From Cristatella mucedo (taxonomy: Eukaryota > Bryozoa > Phylactolaemata > Cristatellidae), in the NCBI GenBank assembly GCA_009760855.2, contig WPIO01000035.1:3495001-3559000 (forward strand): a DNA stretch of 64,000 bases, written 5' to 3'. The stretch's first letter is position 1. The number at the start of each line of letters is the position of its first letter. A model generated the notes under the pieces. The model saw only the letters and a list, made by a program, of their open reading frames with translations, had not been told where the DNA came from and did no database searches. The position numbers and the translations under genes are program-made. Shown here piece by piece: positions 1 to 10,010 of the stretch.

Positions 1-147
1 TCCTTAAATGCATATCCATGTCGTGTGGTGATCAAGTCCCATCCAGCACACCAGTCAACATTAGAATTCCAATATAGACATATGGTTCTCAATATGTACA
101 TATTTTTTCTCAATATGTTTACAGAAAATCAAGGAAGAGTGCTGCGG

Positions 148-1195
148 GCCCATGAGATTGGCTACCACTTCCATTCCGACGATGCCCAGCTTTATTTATG
201 ATTTTGAACACCAGAATTGATGGCAGTTACTAATTAACAGAATTCCCACCTCGCAGACATCTGAATTAGATGTTGGCCAGTTTCCTTAACTGAATGATGC
301 TAAAAACAAGCCATTACTTATAGGACACCCTGAGCCTTTGGCTTGAAAAAAGACTGTTTTTTTAATAGGTCACTGTAGTACAACCGTCAGTATGTACTCG
401 TAATTAATAAATCTTCTTTGATATACACCTACATTTGAATGTTTCATTGAGAAGACTGCGTGCACTGCTATCAAACACGTCCGAGCCTTATCTTACTATG
501 GGAGTTGTTTACCACAGTACCCTGCAAAAGCGAAGCTAGCTCCATGCTTCTGTCTAAGCAATTTCAGTTTTACTTTGTTAACGAAAAAGCCTCTAAGCCA
601 ATGTAGCTGTTATGTATATGGCTGAAGGGCTAGTTACTAAATCTCGGGGTGGTTATGCTATGCTATGTGTCTCCTTTGCTGAACAAACTTCGATGGCTCC
701 CGGTCCATCAATATATTCAGAGATCCTTACACTGACAAGGACTGTCATGGCCTGTCCCCTGCATACCTGGCTGGAGTGCTGCTCCAGTTTTAGCCTCCTC
801 GTGCCTTTAGATCCTAAACCAACGATAAATGCATTGGCTTTTTTATTCTTACGTTTTAAGATCATTGGTGACAGAAGATTTTTGTCTGCATGCCGAGGCT
901 ATAGAACTTATTCACACAATTTCTACGCACGGACAACTAATCTTCTGATACTGGCAGTGGGATATAATCTAAATATATCCAGGGCTGCTACTTTAAGGCT
1001 ATTGACTTCCTCGAGAGCCCTGCTGACTTGGCTATGTTTCTTACTTTATTTTTTTCGCATAAAATTGAGCCGATTGGCTACCTTACACCCGAAATGCGTT
1101 TAGGCTTTGCCTACACTGTGGAGACAACTCTACCTAAGCCCCCTTAGGCTTTGTAGCTTTGTGGAGTTACAGAAGGACTTACGTTATGATTAGAC
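148..1195 (+). mobile_element. LINE-B copy, 5'-truncated and decayed
   Basis: This is a broken L2/CR1-type LINE. It starts inside the reverse transcriptase at a degenerate catalytic motif, read as HSDDAQLYL where a functional copy would have YADD. It then follows the LINE-B copy at 61.5-62.5 kb through the thumb and C-terminal region. The stretch 612-1103 is open in one frame and contains IIGDRRF, the counterpart of the LINE signature GDR(A/S)F. The 3' end matches the LINE-B terminus (GCTTTGTGGAGTTACAGA, then ACGTTA). Many stops and frameshifts separate the segments, so it cannot be functional. What I see is the alignment with the other copies; the family assignment rests on known L2-clade motifs. 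A solid repeat call, with an approximate left edge. Confidence 0.8.
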
Positions 1196-1424
1196 GAACG
1201 AAGTCGCGAGCTGTTAACTAATTGTGCAGAGAGAAAATTCTGTCAGCACCAAAAGTAAATCAAAAAAGACGACGTAGAATCTCATTCCGTCATCAACAAA
1301 TCCCAATCTAGGAAACCAGCAGCATGATGCTTGAGCTTTTTTAAGGCGAGATCGTCCCCGGACACGGGATCTTCAATCACTAAGGCATGCTCTGACTGTG
1401 GTTGAATTGGCAGTTATAGCCTTG

Positions 1425-1429
1425 GGGAT
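1425..1429. repeat. Target-site duplication, left copy (GGGAT)
   Basis: These five bases directly before the 5' LTR are identical to the five after the 3' LTR. They mark the insertion site and show that the element inserted as a unit. Confidence 0.9.
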
Positions 1430-1706
1430 TGTAGTTTGAGTGTATGCCGGCTCCTCTAATGAGCCTGTGATGTGGCATGGACACCGGCCGGTAACCCCTG
1501 GTGGCCAGATGGTGAATTCACCATCAGGGTCGGCCACTGCACAGTTGTGGTCCTCGATGAATCATCGGGGTCAACCAGAGAAGTGGAGAAGGAAAGAGAC
1601 TCAAGAGTGAGAAGGGACGAAGGCAGTCGTGTGTCTTGCCGCTCTGTGCCTTGTACAATAAACCGTTGGCGTTGTTCTGGGCCAGCGTTTTGTATGCCGA
1701 ACCACA
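1430..1706 (+). repeat. 5' LTR
   Basis: This LTR opens TGTAGTTTG and closes CCGAACCACA. An AATAAA polyadenylation signal lies at 1657-1662, near the expected R/U5 region. An 18-bp perfect palindrome (GATGGTGAATTCACCATC) sits at 1508-1525. It differs from the 3' LTR at perhaps 20 positions by eye, so the insertion is old enough for the LTRs to have diverged. No clear TATA box was found. Confidence 0.9.
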
Positions 1707-2253
1707 AGCTATTTCGTGGGATGGAGCCGATGACGCCATGGGAGATGTCTTGTGCAGCGTCCCTAGGCTTATTTGGCTTCGGAGACTTCGCTGGCTTGCT
1801 GCTGAACTTCGAGAGGGAGATCGAGAAAAGTGGCTACAAACAGAGTGAGTGCCACTTGTTTTTGCTCCTTGCGATGCAAGGCGGGCCTTCACGTTTGCCT
1901 CGGGGCTCCCGCAGGAAGTTCAGGATGACTATGCCAAGCTTCGTGAGGCTCTAGTGAGGGCATTCACCTCGCCGGCCGGTAGAGCGAGATTGCTGCACGC
2001 TGATCGGGTAAAGGCTGGTCGGACTGAGAGGGCCGACAGGAGCGACCGGAAGCGGCAGCAGCGATCGCCGACTGTGTGCCGGGCGACAGAGGTTTGTCAG
2101 GCTGCCACGCCGTGGTGGTAGGCAACGGCTATCAAAGCGGTGACGGTTGGTCAGGCTGTGATGGTGTTCCACGAAGCAACGGCTTTGTGCGAGGCAACGG
2201 TCAGCGGTGTGGCTGAGGCGACGGAGAGTGAGACGGTGCACGGAGAGGCGGCG

Positions 2254-2565
2254 GCGTCCGCGTGGAAGGCGGCGAAGTCTGCGTGGAAGGCGGCGGCGTC
2301 TGCGTGGAAGGCGGCGGCGTCCGCGACAGAGTCGGCGGCGGCGTCCGCGACAGAGTCGGCGGCGTCCAGGTGGAAGGCGGCGGCGGCATCCGCGACAGAG
2401 TCGGCGGCGGCATCCGCGACAGAGTCGGCGGCGGCATCCGCGACAGAGTCGGCGGCGGCGTCCGCGGCAGAGTCGGCGGCATCCGCGTGGAAGGCGGCGG
2501 CGGCACCCGCGACAGAGTCGGCGGCGGCGGCATTCGCGTAAGAGTCGGCGGCGTCCGCCAGAGAG
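2254..2565 (+). repeat. GC-rich coding minisatellite inside the gag frame
   Basis: These are tandem variants of two codon blocks, one of 24 bp encoding AAASATES and one of about 21 bp encoding AAASAWK. The copies keep frame despite expansions, except where the TAA stop at 2539-2541 has arisen. The repeats give very long spurious open frames on both strands. Confidence 0.85.
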
Positions 2566-2636
2566 GTAGTGGCCGGCGATGCAGCGAAAGCCATGAAGGT
2601 GACGTTGGCCTGCGACCAGCCTGTGGGCTGTGACGC

Positions 2637-2820
2637 GGCACAGGCAGGAAAGTGTATGCAGACCGAAGAGTCTGCACAGGCCGGAGAGGCTGTGCAGACT
2701 GAAGAGTCTGCACAGGACGGAGAGGCTGTCCAGGAGGGAGAATCTGTGCAGGCCACAGAGATTGCTCAGGCTGGAGAGACTGCCCAGGTTGGAAAGGGTA
2801 CGCAGGACGGAGAAGCAGCT
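2637..2820 (+). repeat. 18-bp coding repeat (xAQxGE units)
   Basis: About ten 18-bp units encode hexapeptides such as SAQAGE, AVQTEE, SAQDGE and IAQAGE. They lie in the same frame as the upstream Ala-rich block. Units differ by point changes, and no unit breaks the frame. Confidence 0.85.
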
Positions 2821-3062
2821 GCGTATATCGGAGACGCGGCGGCAGAATCGGCAGAGGCGGATGGAGCGACGGCGGTTGAGGTCCGAAAAACCGTGGCTGT
2901 GGACGTCAGCTCGATGACGATGGCTGGTGGCTCACGTTGCCGGCTAGTCGCAAAAGGCCGTGCACCAGCTTGCCTCTTGCGATCAGCCGTCAGGTAGACT
3001 GTGGGGTTAGCTATTGATGTTAGCTGCTATTTCGATGATGTGTAGGGTCTAGTTTTTATCGT

Positions 3063-3112
3063 TTATTGCTGCTTAGATAGGCTCGTTCATTGCTGCATAG
3101 ATAGGCTCGTTC
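3063..3112 (+). repeat. Short tandem duplication before the 3' LTR
   Basis: A 24-bp unit containing TAGATAGGCTCGTTCA occurs twice in tandem with one mismatch. It lies in the untranslated 3' part of the LTR element interior. Confidence 0.8.
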
Positions 3113-3181
3113 ATGTTGCCCTGTACATTGCAGCTACGTGTGTAGGTGCTGCAAACTTATGACCTTGAGGTCGAGGGGGCG

Positions 3182-3459
3182 TGTAGTTTGCTTGTATGTC
3201 GGCTCCTCTAATAAGCCTGTGATGTGGCATGGACACCGGCCTGTAACCCCTGGTGGCCAGATGGTGAATTCACCATCAGGGTCGGCCACTGCACAGTTGT
3301 GGTCCTCGATGAATCATCGGGGTCAACCAGAGGAGTGGAGAAGGGAAGAGACTCGAGTGTGAGAAGGGGGCGAAGGCAGTCGTGTGTCTTGCTGCTCTGT
3401 GCCTTGTACAATAAACCGTTGGCGTTGTTCTGGGCCAGCGTTTTATATGCCGAACCACA
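3182..3459 (+). repeat. 3' LTR
   Basis: Same termini as the 5' LTR (TGTAG to ACA). It has an AATAAA at 3410-3415 and the same 18-bp palindrome at 3260-3277. It is immediately preceded by a purine-rich tract and followed by the GGGAT duplication. Confidence 0.9.
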
Positions 3460-3464
3460 GGGAT
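3460..3464. repeat. Target-site duplication, right copy (GGGAT)
   Basis: Identical to 1425-1429, with no base between it and the 3' LTR. Confidence 0.9.
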
Positions 3465-4459
3465 CAACGGGGAAACATACTGTTCAATTCTAACCATCCG
3501 TAATCAGTTTTGTACATGATCGCGATGTGAAAATTCTATGCCAGTAGAACCTAAACGACTACTGTCGAGGATTGGCGAAATTGTAGCATCTCAATTTTTA
3601 ATCGAAATAAGAGCTATTTCGTGTGCACGTGGTTCGTGTGCACGAAACAACTCGCATGTTGGCCTAATGGGGATTTCTATGTTACTGGTTTGTCAAGTTT
3701 GTTGGTTCGACGAATTTACGAATTAACTCTTGATAAAACCATATAGAGTTTTAAATTCTTGGTCAAATTATTGAGTTAATTATAGGCTGGGAGATTCAAT
3801 AGCCCTGTTTAGAAAGTGGTAGAACAGCTGTGGTAGCTATTATTTCCGTTAACTGCGAATAAAATAAGAATCGTCTGTTGCATGAGTCAAACCAACGAGC
3901 TGGATCGGTAAGTGCAATTGACTTAAAGGTCAATGCCCAATCTCAGCCAAATTCTTCTTGAGTAACGGTTACAAATTCATAACTTACTTTTGGTTACTTG
4001 AATTGCGACCTCGAGAGAAACTGCGGGTTTTGATGATATAGAAACGAGTGAAAATTGGCATGTAGTTTTTCATTCATACTTTGGAAAAATACTGAAAACT
4101 GGAATTCTGTGAAAGTGACGATGGTAAGGCTTTGTCTGACCAACGTAGTACCACAAAGTGGAAAATTGTAGGAAAAAATTAAAGGCACGCATTTCGATTT
4201 ACTGATAGGAAGACAGAAAACTTATAGGAGAAAGAGATAAAGAGAAAGAGACAGTGTAAACTTGAGACTGTCAGAATTTCGTGAGTAGGTCACTAAGACC
4301 ATACAATAATTTGTTAGATAAATGTTATTTTAAAGCTAAGTACCACCATAGCATTCACAGAGATACTTGTTAAGGCTAGGTGCTGGTGAAGCAGCCAGAA
4401 CATAAGATATTCAGGCTAAGTACTGGCTTTGCAAAGAGAGTACAGAGTGGAATTTGAGG
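3465..4459. other. No gene recognised; possible SINE remnant
   Basis: Mostly AT-rich unique-looking sequence. Around 3785-3850 there is a weak antisense match to the SINE S1 tail (AATAGCCCTGTTTAGAAAG). Open frames here are short and show no family motif. Confidence 0.4.
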
Positions 4460-4672
4460 TCAAGATCCACATGCAATATTTACTTCAGGTTTAGTGAGTG
4501 GGCCTTCATTTTTCATGTTAAACCTGTCTTGGAGCTTTCTCGGTCTTTCGAAGAGGTTTCGTAGTAAAGATACGAGGGGTAAAAACTGAGTTGAATTGTT
4601 TTTTGATTCACCGGCCTTATACGCAGATTTTCGGGTGAGTAGAAGGACTTTAAATTTGCTAACAGTTTGCAT
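4460..4672 (-). mobile_element. LINE C-terminal fragment (divergent L2-like)
   Basis: The minus-strand frame begins with SKFKVLLLTRKSAYKAGE, which parallels the conserved L2 C-terminal string FKVLLLTFRSLH. Further on is RNLFERPRKLQDRFN, in the position of the basic segment before GDRAF. It is a short 5'- and 3'-truncated piece of a family distinct from LINE-A. Recognition is by motif order only. Confidence 0.55.
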
Positions 4673-4750
4673 TTAATGAGATCCTCGTCCAGTACCAGAT
4701 TGTGACCTTGGTCGTGAAGGTGGAGTTCCTTGCCCCATGGCTAAGATGCC
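4673..4750 (-). mobile_element. SINE S1 head fragment
   Basis: It contains TGACCTTGGTCGTGAAG followed by CCCCATGGCTAAGATGCC, matching the antisense tRNA-like head of the S1 copy at 25.5 kb. The body and tail are missing or unrecognisable. Confidence 0.5.
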
Positions 4751-5178
4751 ACCCCACTTGAGTTTTATAGACTCCTAAATTAGACTTGACAGGTTGGTGT
4801 GCATTGCAACATTAAGGACGCTGACTTTGTGAGCCACTAATACGAGTCCCAAAGAGATATCTGACTTACAGCAAAGTGTGTGAATGCAACTGCACTACTT
4901 TGGTATCTCAAAAAACTGAATTATGAACTCGTGGTGAAATCAAATTGAGGACATTTTTTCTAGAGTCTAAGCATTTCTTCCCCTTCTCTTGCATGGTGCT
5001 GCACTGCGTTCATAACGACTACAGTTACGCTTATTCAAGACAGTATGCTTCTTGGCGGATGCAATAAGGAATATTAAAATGCAGTCCGAAAGAAGATATC
5101 TAAAATAGCAGCACAAAATAATGACCGTGACTTGAGTCACTCCATGACCTACTTCCATCATAAAGGAGCCTGATAGAA
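4751..5178. other. No gene recognised
   Basis: AT-leaning sequence with no motif, repeat or convincing coding frame noticed. Confidence 0.4.
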
Positions 5179-6265
5179 TAATAATAATAATAATAGACTG
5201 AATAAATAGTCCTCAGATAACTCAATCTCTTTCTTGGCGCTTTAAATTAGCTGCAAAGAAAACACGATCGAATGGTTGATGGTAACATGCTCAATAAACA
5301 GGAAGTATAACATGGTTAGGGTGACGTGCACAGGGTCAGTGTGCAAGTGTGGTTAGTGGCAGCAGGCACAGTGTCAGTGTCAGCACGCATAAGCATGTAA
5401 AGGACAAATCTCAGTGACCCACTAAATGCTGTCTTAAATTGGTGCCTTTTAGCTTATTTTCAGTGGCGTCATGTCAGGGGATGTCGTTGAGCAAGTCGGG
5501 AGTGAGTTCCAGGCTCTGGGAGCATATAAACTAAAGGCGTGATCTCATAACGATTTGAGGTTTGTGCGAGGTATAGGTTAACAGTTAGTTTCCGAAAAGC
5601 AGGTGGTACGATGCTTGGCCTTGTGGGGGAGTAGATCTTACAGATAGGCTGAAGCCAACCAATAAAGGGACCTAAAAGTGAGCAACAAATCCTTGAAGTT
5701 GATCCATTTTCTAACTGGGAGCCAGTTCAGGTCGGTGAGAAGTTTTACAATATGGCAACTTCAACACTCACAACAGACAAGCCTAGCTGCACAGTTTTGA
5801 ACCTGCTTTAAGTGCGTGATTGCACGTGGCTGTAGACCAGCAAGCAGTGAGTTAAAGAAGTGAAGACGGGATGTCATAAATGCACGGACCAACCAACATG
5901 TCAACCAACATATCTAAACAACCCCAAATTATTGTAATGTGATATAGCTGAAAGTAGACAGACTTTATGGTAGAGCTGATTTAGTCGGCTAAAGAATGGT
6001 CACTTTGGAAAAAGACACCGTGATTTCATGCAGATTTAACAGGAGGTATGCTGGCAGATTCAATTCTGAGCGTCAGCCTTTCCAATTACCAAATCCCATT
6101 TGGTTTGCTCATAACGAGTAAGTTTGTTTTATCATAATTTAATTTGGGAAAATTTGCTGCCGTCCATCTGCGGATGTCATCAGTATGTGCAGCAATGGAG
6201 TTGAGAGAATGCGAGGTGCTCGAAGGCTGGGATTAATCAAAGCAAAGATACAACTGGCGTTTCTT
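5179..6265 (-). mobile_element. LINE-A copy, 3' part, decayed
   Basis: An antisense copy that starts, on the plus strand, with an (ATA)n tail and the terminal hairpin region. It then runs through the 3' UTR and C-terminal coding region, parallel to the copy at 46-47.4 kb. Shared strings include GGTACGATGCTTGGCCT and CAAGCCTAGCTGCA. It ends upstream of the region encoding the catalytic YADD motif. Frames are broken throughout, and one side of the terminal hairpin is lost. Confidence 0.85.
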
Positions 6266-6855
6266 ATAACTAGGTTCACCGATACGCTTTTCAGGTTTTA
6301 CAAAGCAGCATTGTGTGATAAGGTAGCAATACGCGTCAATTATTTATTGGTTTTACTGACTGAGACTCTGATCAGGTACATACGTGCAGTTGTATTTTCG
6401 GGGTTTGAGTCAGTGCTTCTCTTTCATTGGTTATAGCAACGAGACGATTCACTCGTAATTATCAATGAGGCTGAGAGGTTGTACGATGGCAAAGCAAGCT
6501 AGACATTTCCCTCAAACAATTTGCTGTACTTTGTCCGTTCACATAAATGCTAATAAAACAGCAATCAATTTTTCCAATGAAACGTCTCCGCTTTAAGTGG
6601 TTTAATAGGAAAATAAAAAATTATTTTTCCTTTAAATAATGTAGCATGTTCCATGGTATAGTAAACGTAACATAGCAGATTCTTAAAAATATTTTTCAGT
6701 TACTCTGTGTTTTTTTGCGATGCTTTTTATTCAATATTCATCAACGGGCTATTTTGCAATCGGTTATTTTGTCGAGGTACTTATCATCTCTATCTTCTTC
6801 TCGTTTATTAATTCTTATCGGTTAATCATTCTGCTGGGTCTTCTGTGTTGTATGA
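6266..6855. other. No gene recognised
   Basis: AT-rich sequence. Small open frames encode hydrophobic peptides of the kind expected by chance in such composition. Confidence 0.4.
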
Positions 6856-6955
6856 AAATATCGGGGTTTCTCTTAGTTCTCTTAGTTCATCAGCAAACGG
6901 AATTTAAATATCGGGGTTTCTCTTAGTTCTCTTAGTTCATCAGCAAACGGAATTT
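6856..6955 (+). repeat. Perfect 50-bp tandem duplication
   Basis: Two head-to-tail copies, 6856-6905 and 6906-6955, that look identical by eye. Each contains CGGGGTTTCTCTTAGTTCTC. Perfect identity points to a recent event or to an assembly duplication. Confidence 0.9.
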
Positions 6956-7805
6956 TGAAAATCAGTGACATTTAGGTCAAAAGATCAAGAAGTCAATAAT
7001 GTATGCTTTTGCAGCATTCGGCTCAGCAGCCAGTACACAGCCGTAACGGAACCGAGTTCGTTGACTTGCCGGGCCACCCAGATATCGGCGTTGCATTCAT
7101 ATACTTGAAATCTCAGTGACATAACAGAGAAGGAATACCGTTCACACTTTTAAAGCAATCGAGATGAGTTTCCTTAAGTCGATGCAAAGACGATGATTGT
7201 TCATTGAAATGCAAAATAATGACACCGAGCTAGTTCCTTTTCCTTAATTACGAGCTTCGGACGTGTGACTGCCAGCATTTTGGTCGAACTAAATTCTTAA
7301 AAAAACAAGCTTCCGTATCAGGCACTTAATTTTTATGAGCGAATTATCATCGGACTCGTTTACACGCCTTCCAGGGCATGATTTAGGTTCAGTGAATGAG
7401 CCTAAAAGCCACCTGGACTAAAGTAATTTGTGTCTGCAGTGTGTACTGCTGTGAACGTGCTACTGCATAGTGGGTTTGTCATTGCCTATAACATAACGCA
7501 TGCAACATGTGCTAGTCACTTCAAAGGGTGACAAGTATTGGTCTATCTATTTTCTTGAAGCATGGGCAATTATTCTTAAGGATTGCATCCACATTCAACG
7601 TTTTCCGGGATAGCAGAACACAGCAGAAATCAAGAGTGCGTACACTCCAAAATATAACGTCCCGTTATTATTTCCGAGCAGTCTACTGGACAACAATAGA
7701 GGGCCACGAGTGCACAGTAACAGATCTAATATACGACTCAATAGTAGGAAGGAAAAATTAATAATTACTACATATTACTTCACATGTCCGTCTATTTTAA
7801 CTGAG

Positions 7806-7810
<5 letters not shown>
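6956..7810. other. No gene recognised
   Basis: No repeat, RNA gene or motif-bearing frame seen. The 77-codon frame at 7528-7761 has no recognisable domain. Confidence 0.4.
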
Positions 7811-7879
<69 letters not shown>

Positions 7880-7922
7880 TATGCGTGTGTGTGTGTGTGT
7901 GCGTGTGTGTGTGTGTGTGTGC
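7811..7922. repeat. Compound (AT)n-(GT)n microsatellite
   Basis: About 65 bp of AT dinucleotides, interrupted by ATAC, is followed by about 40 bp of GT dinucleotides. It produces a spurious antisense frame of alternating T/H and I/Y residues. Confidence 0.95.
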
Positions 7923-8455
7923 TGTAATATATGAACCCTGACTGCTACTTCAGCTTTCGCAATCTGGCTGATAAAGCATTCCAACGTTTAACTTCCCTGC
8001 CATATTCTTAAGTTATGGCCGTTCACGACAGAAGATGATACAATAAGCTTAATATCACTAATTATGGTAGAAGCTTCTCTCGGTTACACTAACTAGTTGT
8101 TAATAACAATGACATCGTACTGCTTACATAGCATTATGAGAGAACTTATTCTTGATCCAGACACTTTAAAACTTAGTGCACGAGAATCGATATCTAAGCA
8201 TAAGTGAAATACGCTGTATTCTGCATACATTAGCAAAACGATCATGACATCGGTGTAATAAAGCACGTGTGAAGACGCTCACGGCCACCATTGAGTAAGA
8301 CCTCAAGTTAGTAAACTGCACTGGGTAATGCTAAGTTTATGCAAATAAATAAACCAGAATAAAAATATAGCTTTGATTAAGTGCATCGAAAGGTTATGCG
8401 AATACGTGTGGGGTTAGCTAAGGCCTAAAAGCAGCAATGTCTTTGCAGGTGGTAA
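7923..8455. other. No gene recognised
   Basis: Unique-looking AT-leaning sequence with no supported feature. Confidence 0.4.
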
Positions 8456-8740
8456 TGTAAGCGGAAGTGATTTTCATACTGTGGGTGTATATGAGGTGAA
8501 TGCTCGATCACCCAAAGATTTAAACTTAGCAAGCGAGAAGGCGGGATTACTAGATGCCGAGGAGTAAGGCTGTCGAGATCCAAGTGTAGAAGCTAGTAGG
8601 TTCAACCAGCATGCAGCTGTAAGTGACTGAAGTGACCTGCTAGCAAAAAATTGGAGTCGTGAAATTGATAAGTCCGATACGAAGCAAGTAAAGCTCAGGC
8701 TGAAATAGGGCAATCTTGCAGCTATGTCTGCTCTGATAGC
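8456..8740 (-). mobile_element. LINE C-terminal fragment (divergent L2-like)
   Basis: The minus-strand frame 8474-8713 ends with LAKFKSLGDRAFTSYTP, the L2-clade C-terminal signature (LKSFGDRAFSSYAPK in LINE-A). The upstream residues do not match LINE-A or LINE-B closely, so this is a third family or a very old copy. Confidence 0.6.
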
Positions 8741-9423
8741 AGACCAGACAAGTCAATGAGCTTGAGCTAGTTGATGGTAGTTAAAGTTAAACCAACTCCG
8801 AGTGTTACATTTTCTAATTTTGACATATCTATATGTCTGCCTACAACTAATAAGTTTGCAATATTATCGACAACATTAGGAATTTATTAACTGTCGAAAC
8901 GCAAATGCTGGCAATGCAGACAGTAAGGGATTTGTGTACGTCGCGTGAGTAGCAAGGATTACACTGGAGAGCTGAAACTAATAATCGTTTTATCTGAATG
9001 CCAAAATGATCTCTGATAACTACATCAGATAGGTATAGAAAGAGGGAAAGAAAAGCATATAAAGGTTAAAGAAATGGTAAGCCAGAGCCTCCACGTACTT
9101 CTTATGTTAAGGGGTTTCTAAATGACCGGCATGAGTACTTAAATTTACACTTTGACGGCACTAAAATGAACTGCTATCAAAACACTTTACGCGCCTTCTT
9201 CGCAGCTGTCATTTTAGCCATCATGTCTGTTACAGCATTGACCCTCAGAAGCACACTTTGATCTCCTTAGAAAAGAATCTCGCCAATCGTTTGGTGACAA
9301 CGTTAACAATCTCAGCAAAGATAAGCATATAAAAGAAAAGTCGCACCGAATGAGTGAAAAGTGTACATAACTTGTGGGTATTAGGCGTTTTTCTATCTCC
9401 TTGAGTCAAATGGTGTCAAACTG
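8741..9423. other. No gene recognised
   Basis: No repeat or coding motif noticed. Confidence 0.4.
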
Positions 9424-9588
9424 GGCTGTGATAGCCCAGAAGGTAAAGCGCTCGCTCTTCACGACCGAGGTTCTGGGTTGGAATTCGGCATTTGAGTAAT
9501 TCTTTATTACCGCATGCAAGCGGTGGTGATAGTCAATAACGCTCTTCAGCCGTCATACAAATGAGGATGTTAAATAAGCTAAGGCGAC
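9424..9588 (+). mobile_element. SINE S1, tRNA-derived
   Basis: The head reads like an RNA polymerase III promoter: an A-box-like TAGCCCAGAAGG, then a degenerate B box in GGGTTGGAATTC. The S1 body (GCAAGCGGTGGTGATAG) and tail (CATACAAATGAGGATGTT) follow, in the same order as the copy at 62.5 kb. SINEs encode no protein and borrow LINE machinery. Confidence 0.75.
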
Positions 9589-10010
9589 AACAGTTGGTAA
9601 TGAGCTCCAGGAATTACGAGCTTAGGAGCTTAAATAACCATCTTTAAAGGATTTGCAATTCCTGAGTGGCACAGCTCAACGACTTCAGACGAAAGAGCAC
9701 GTGGTACTAACCAAATACTGAGAAAAAGGTATTAACTACAGAGAGGCCATAGCAAGAGAATCCAGGAATATATAAGTGAGTCATCGAATCTTTGAGTATA
9801 TATGCTGCTGGATAGGGAGCCAGCGAAGGTTCGTGAGATGTGAGATTAACAGTTAGCGTTTGACCTACGGTACAGAGTAGTCTTTTCGCATTGTTTTGCA
9901 CCAAATGTAACCATCTTATTACACTGGCAGGAAGACCAGCAAGTAGGGATTTACAGAAGTGCTGTTCCCATGTACTAAATGCAGGGAATAATTTGATCGT
10001 GCTATCTCTA
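9589..10010 (-). mobile_element. Divergent LINE 3' coding fragment
   Basis: Antisense sequence whose order matches LINE-A at 46.4-46.7 kb. It includes a GGGAGCCAGCGAAGGTTCG block, then GTTTTGCACCAAATG and GGAAGACCAGCAAGTAGGG. Spacing is similar but identity is low, so this is an old copy or a sister family. No open frame is retained. Confidence 0.55.

Larger units (their letters stand above)
1721..2997 (+). pseudogene. Broken gag-like frame with Ala-rich repeat tail
   Basis: The frame opens with ATG at 1721, just inside the 5' LTR. Codons 1-50 resemble a retrotransposon capsid, with a segment like NFEREIEKSGY followed by a hydrophobic LFLLLAM. Near 1875-1885 the frame shifts, and the capsid-like pattern resumes as LPQEVQDDYAKLREALVRAF, a common Gypsy gag signature. 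This second frame then runs to 2997, broken only by TAG at 2119 and TAA at 2539. The remaining C-terminal half is alanine-rich, built from coding repeats, and has no zinc knuckle that I can see. One indel and two stops make it non-functional as it stands. In the family, gag forms the particle that packages the RNA. Its role here is inferred, and the repeat tail may not be a true capsid extension. Confidence 0.7.
1430..3459 (+). mobile_element. Non-autonomous LTR retrotransposon with gag only (TR-GAG-like)
   Basis: Two direct repeats of 277 and 278 bp flank a 1475-bp interior. The repeats begin TGTAG and end ACA, and the element is bracketed by an identical 5-bp duplication, GGGAT (1425-1429 and 3460-3464). 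The interior holds a gag-like frame but no recognisable protease, reverse transcriptase, RNase H or integrase, and is too short for them. A purine-rich stretch containing GAGGGGGC lies just before the 3' LTR. A TGGGATGGAG motif 10 bases after the 5' LTR sits where a primer-binding site is expected, but I could not match it to a tRNA. The 5-bp duplication and gag character suggest the Ty3/Gypsy group. The element would depend on an autonomous relative. Orientation follows the gag frame and the AATAAA signals in the LTRs. Confidence 0.9.

Noticed and set aside
2151-2756. Long antisense open frame (201 codons) and two other long frames across the GC-rich array
   Set aside because: They are shadows of a trinucleotide-rich repeat; the plus-strand gag-linked frame explains the array better.
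7775-7984. Antisense frame rich in Thr-His and Ile-Tyr
   Set aside because: Produced by the compound AT/GT microsatellite.
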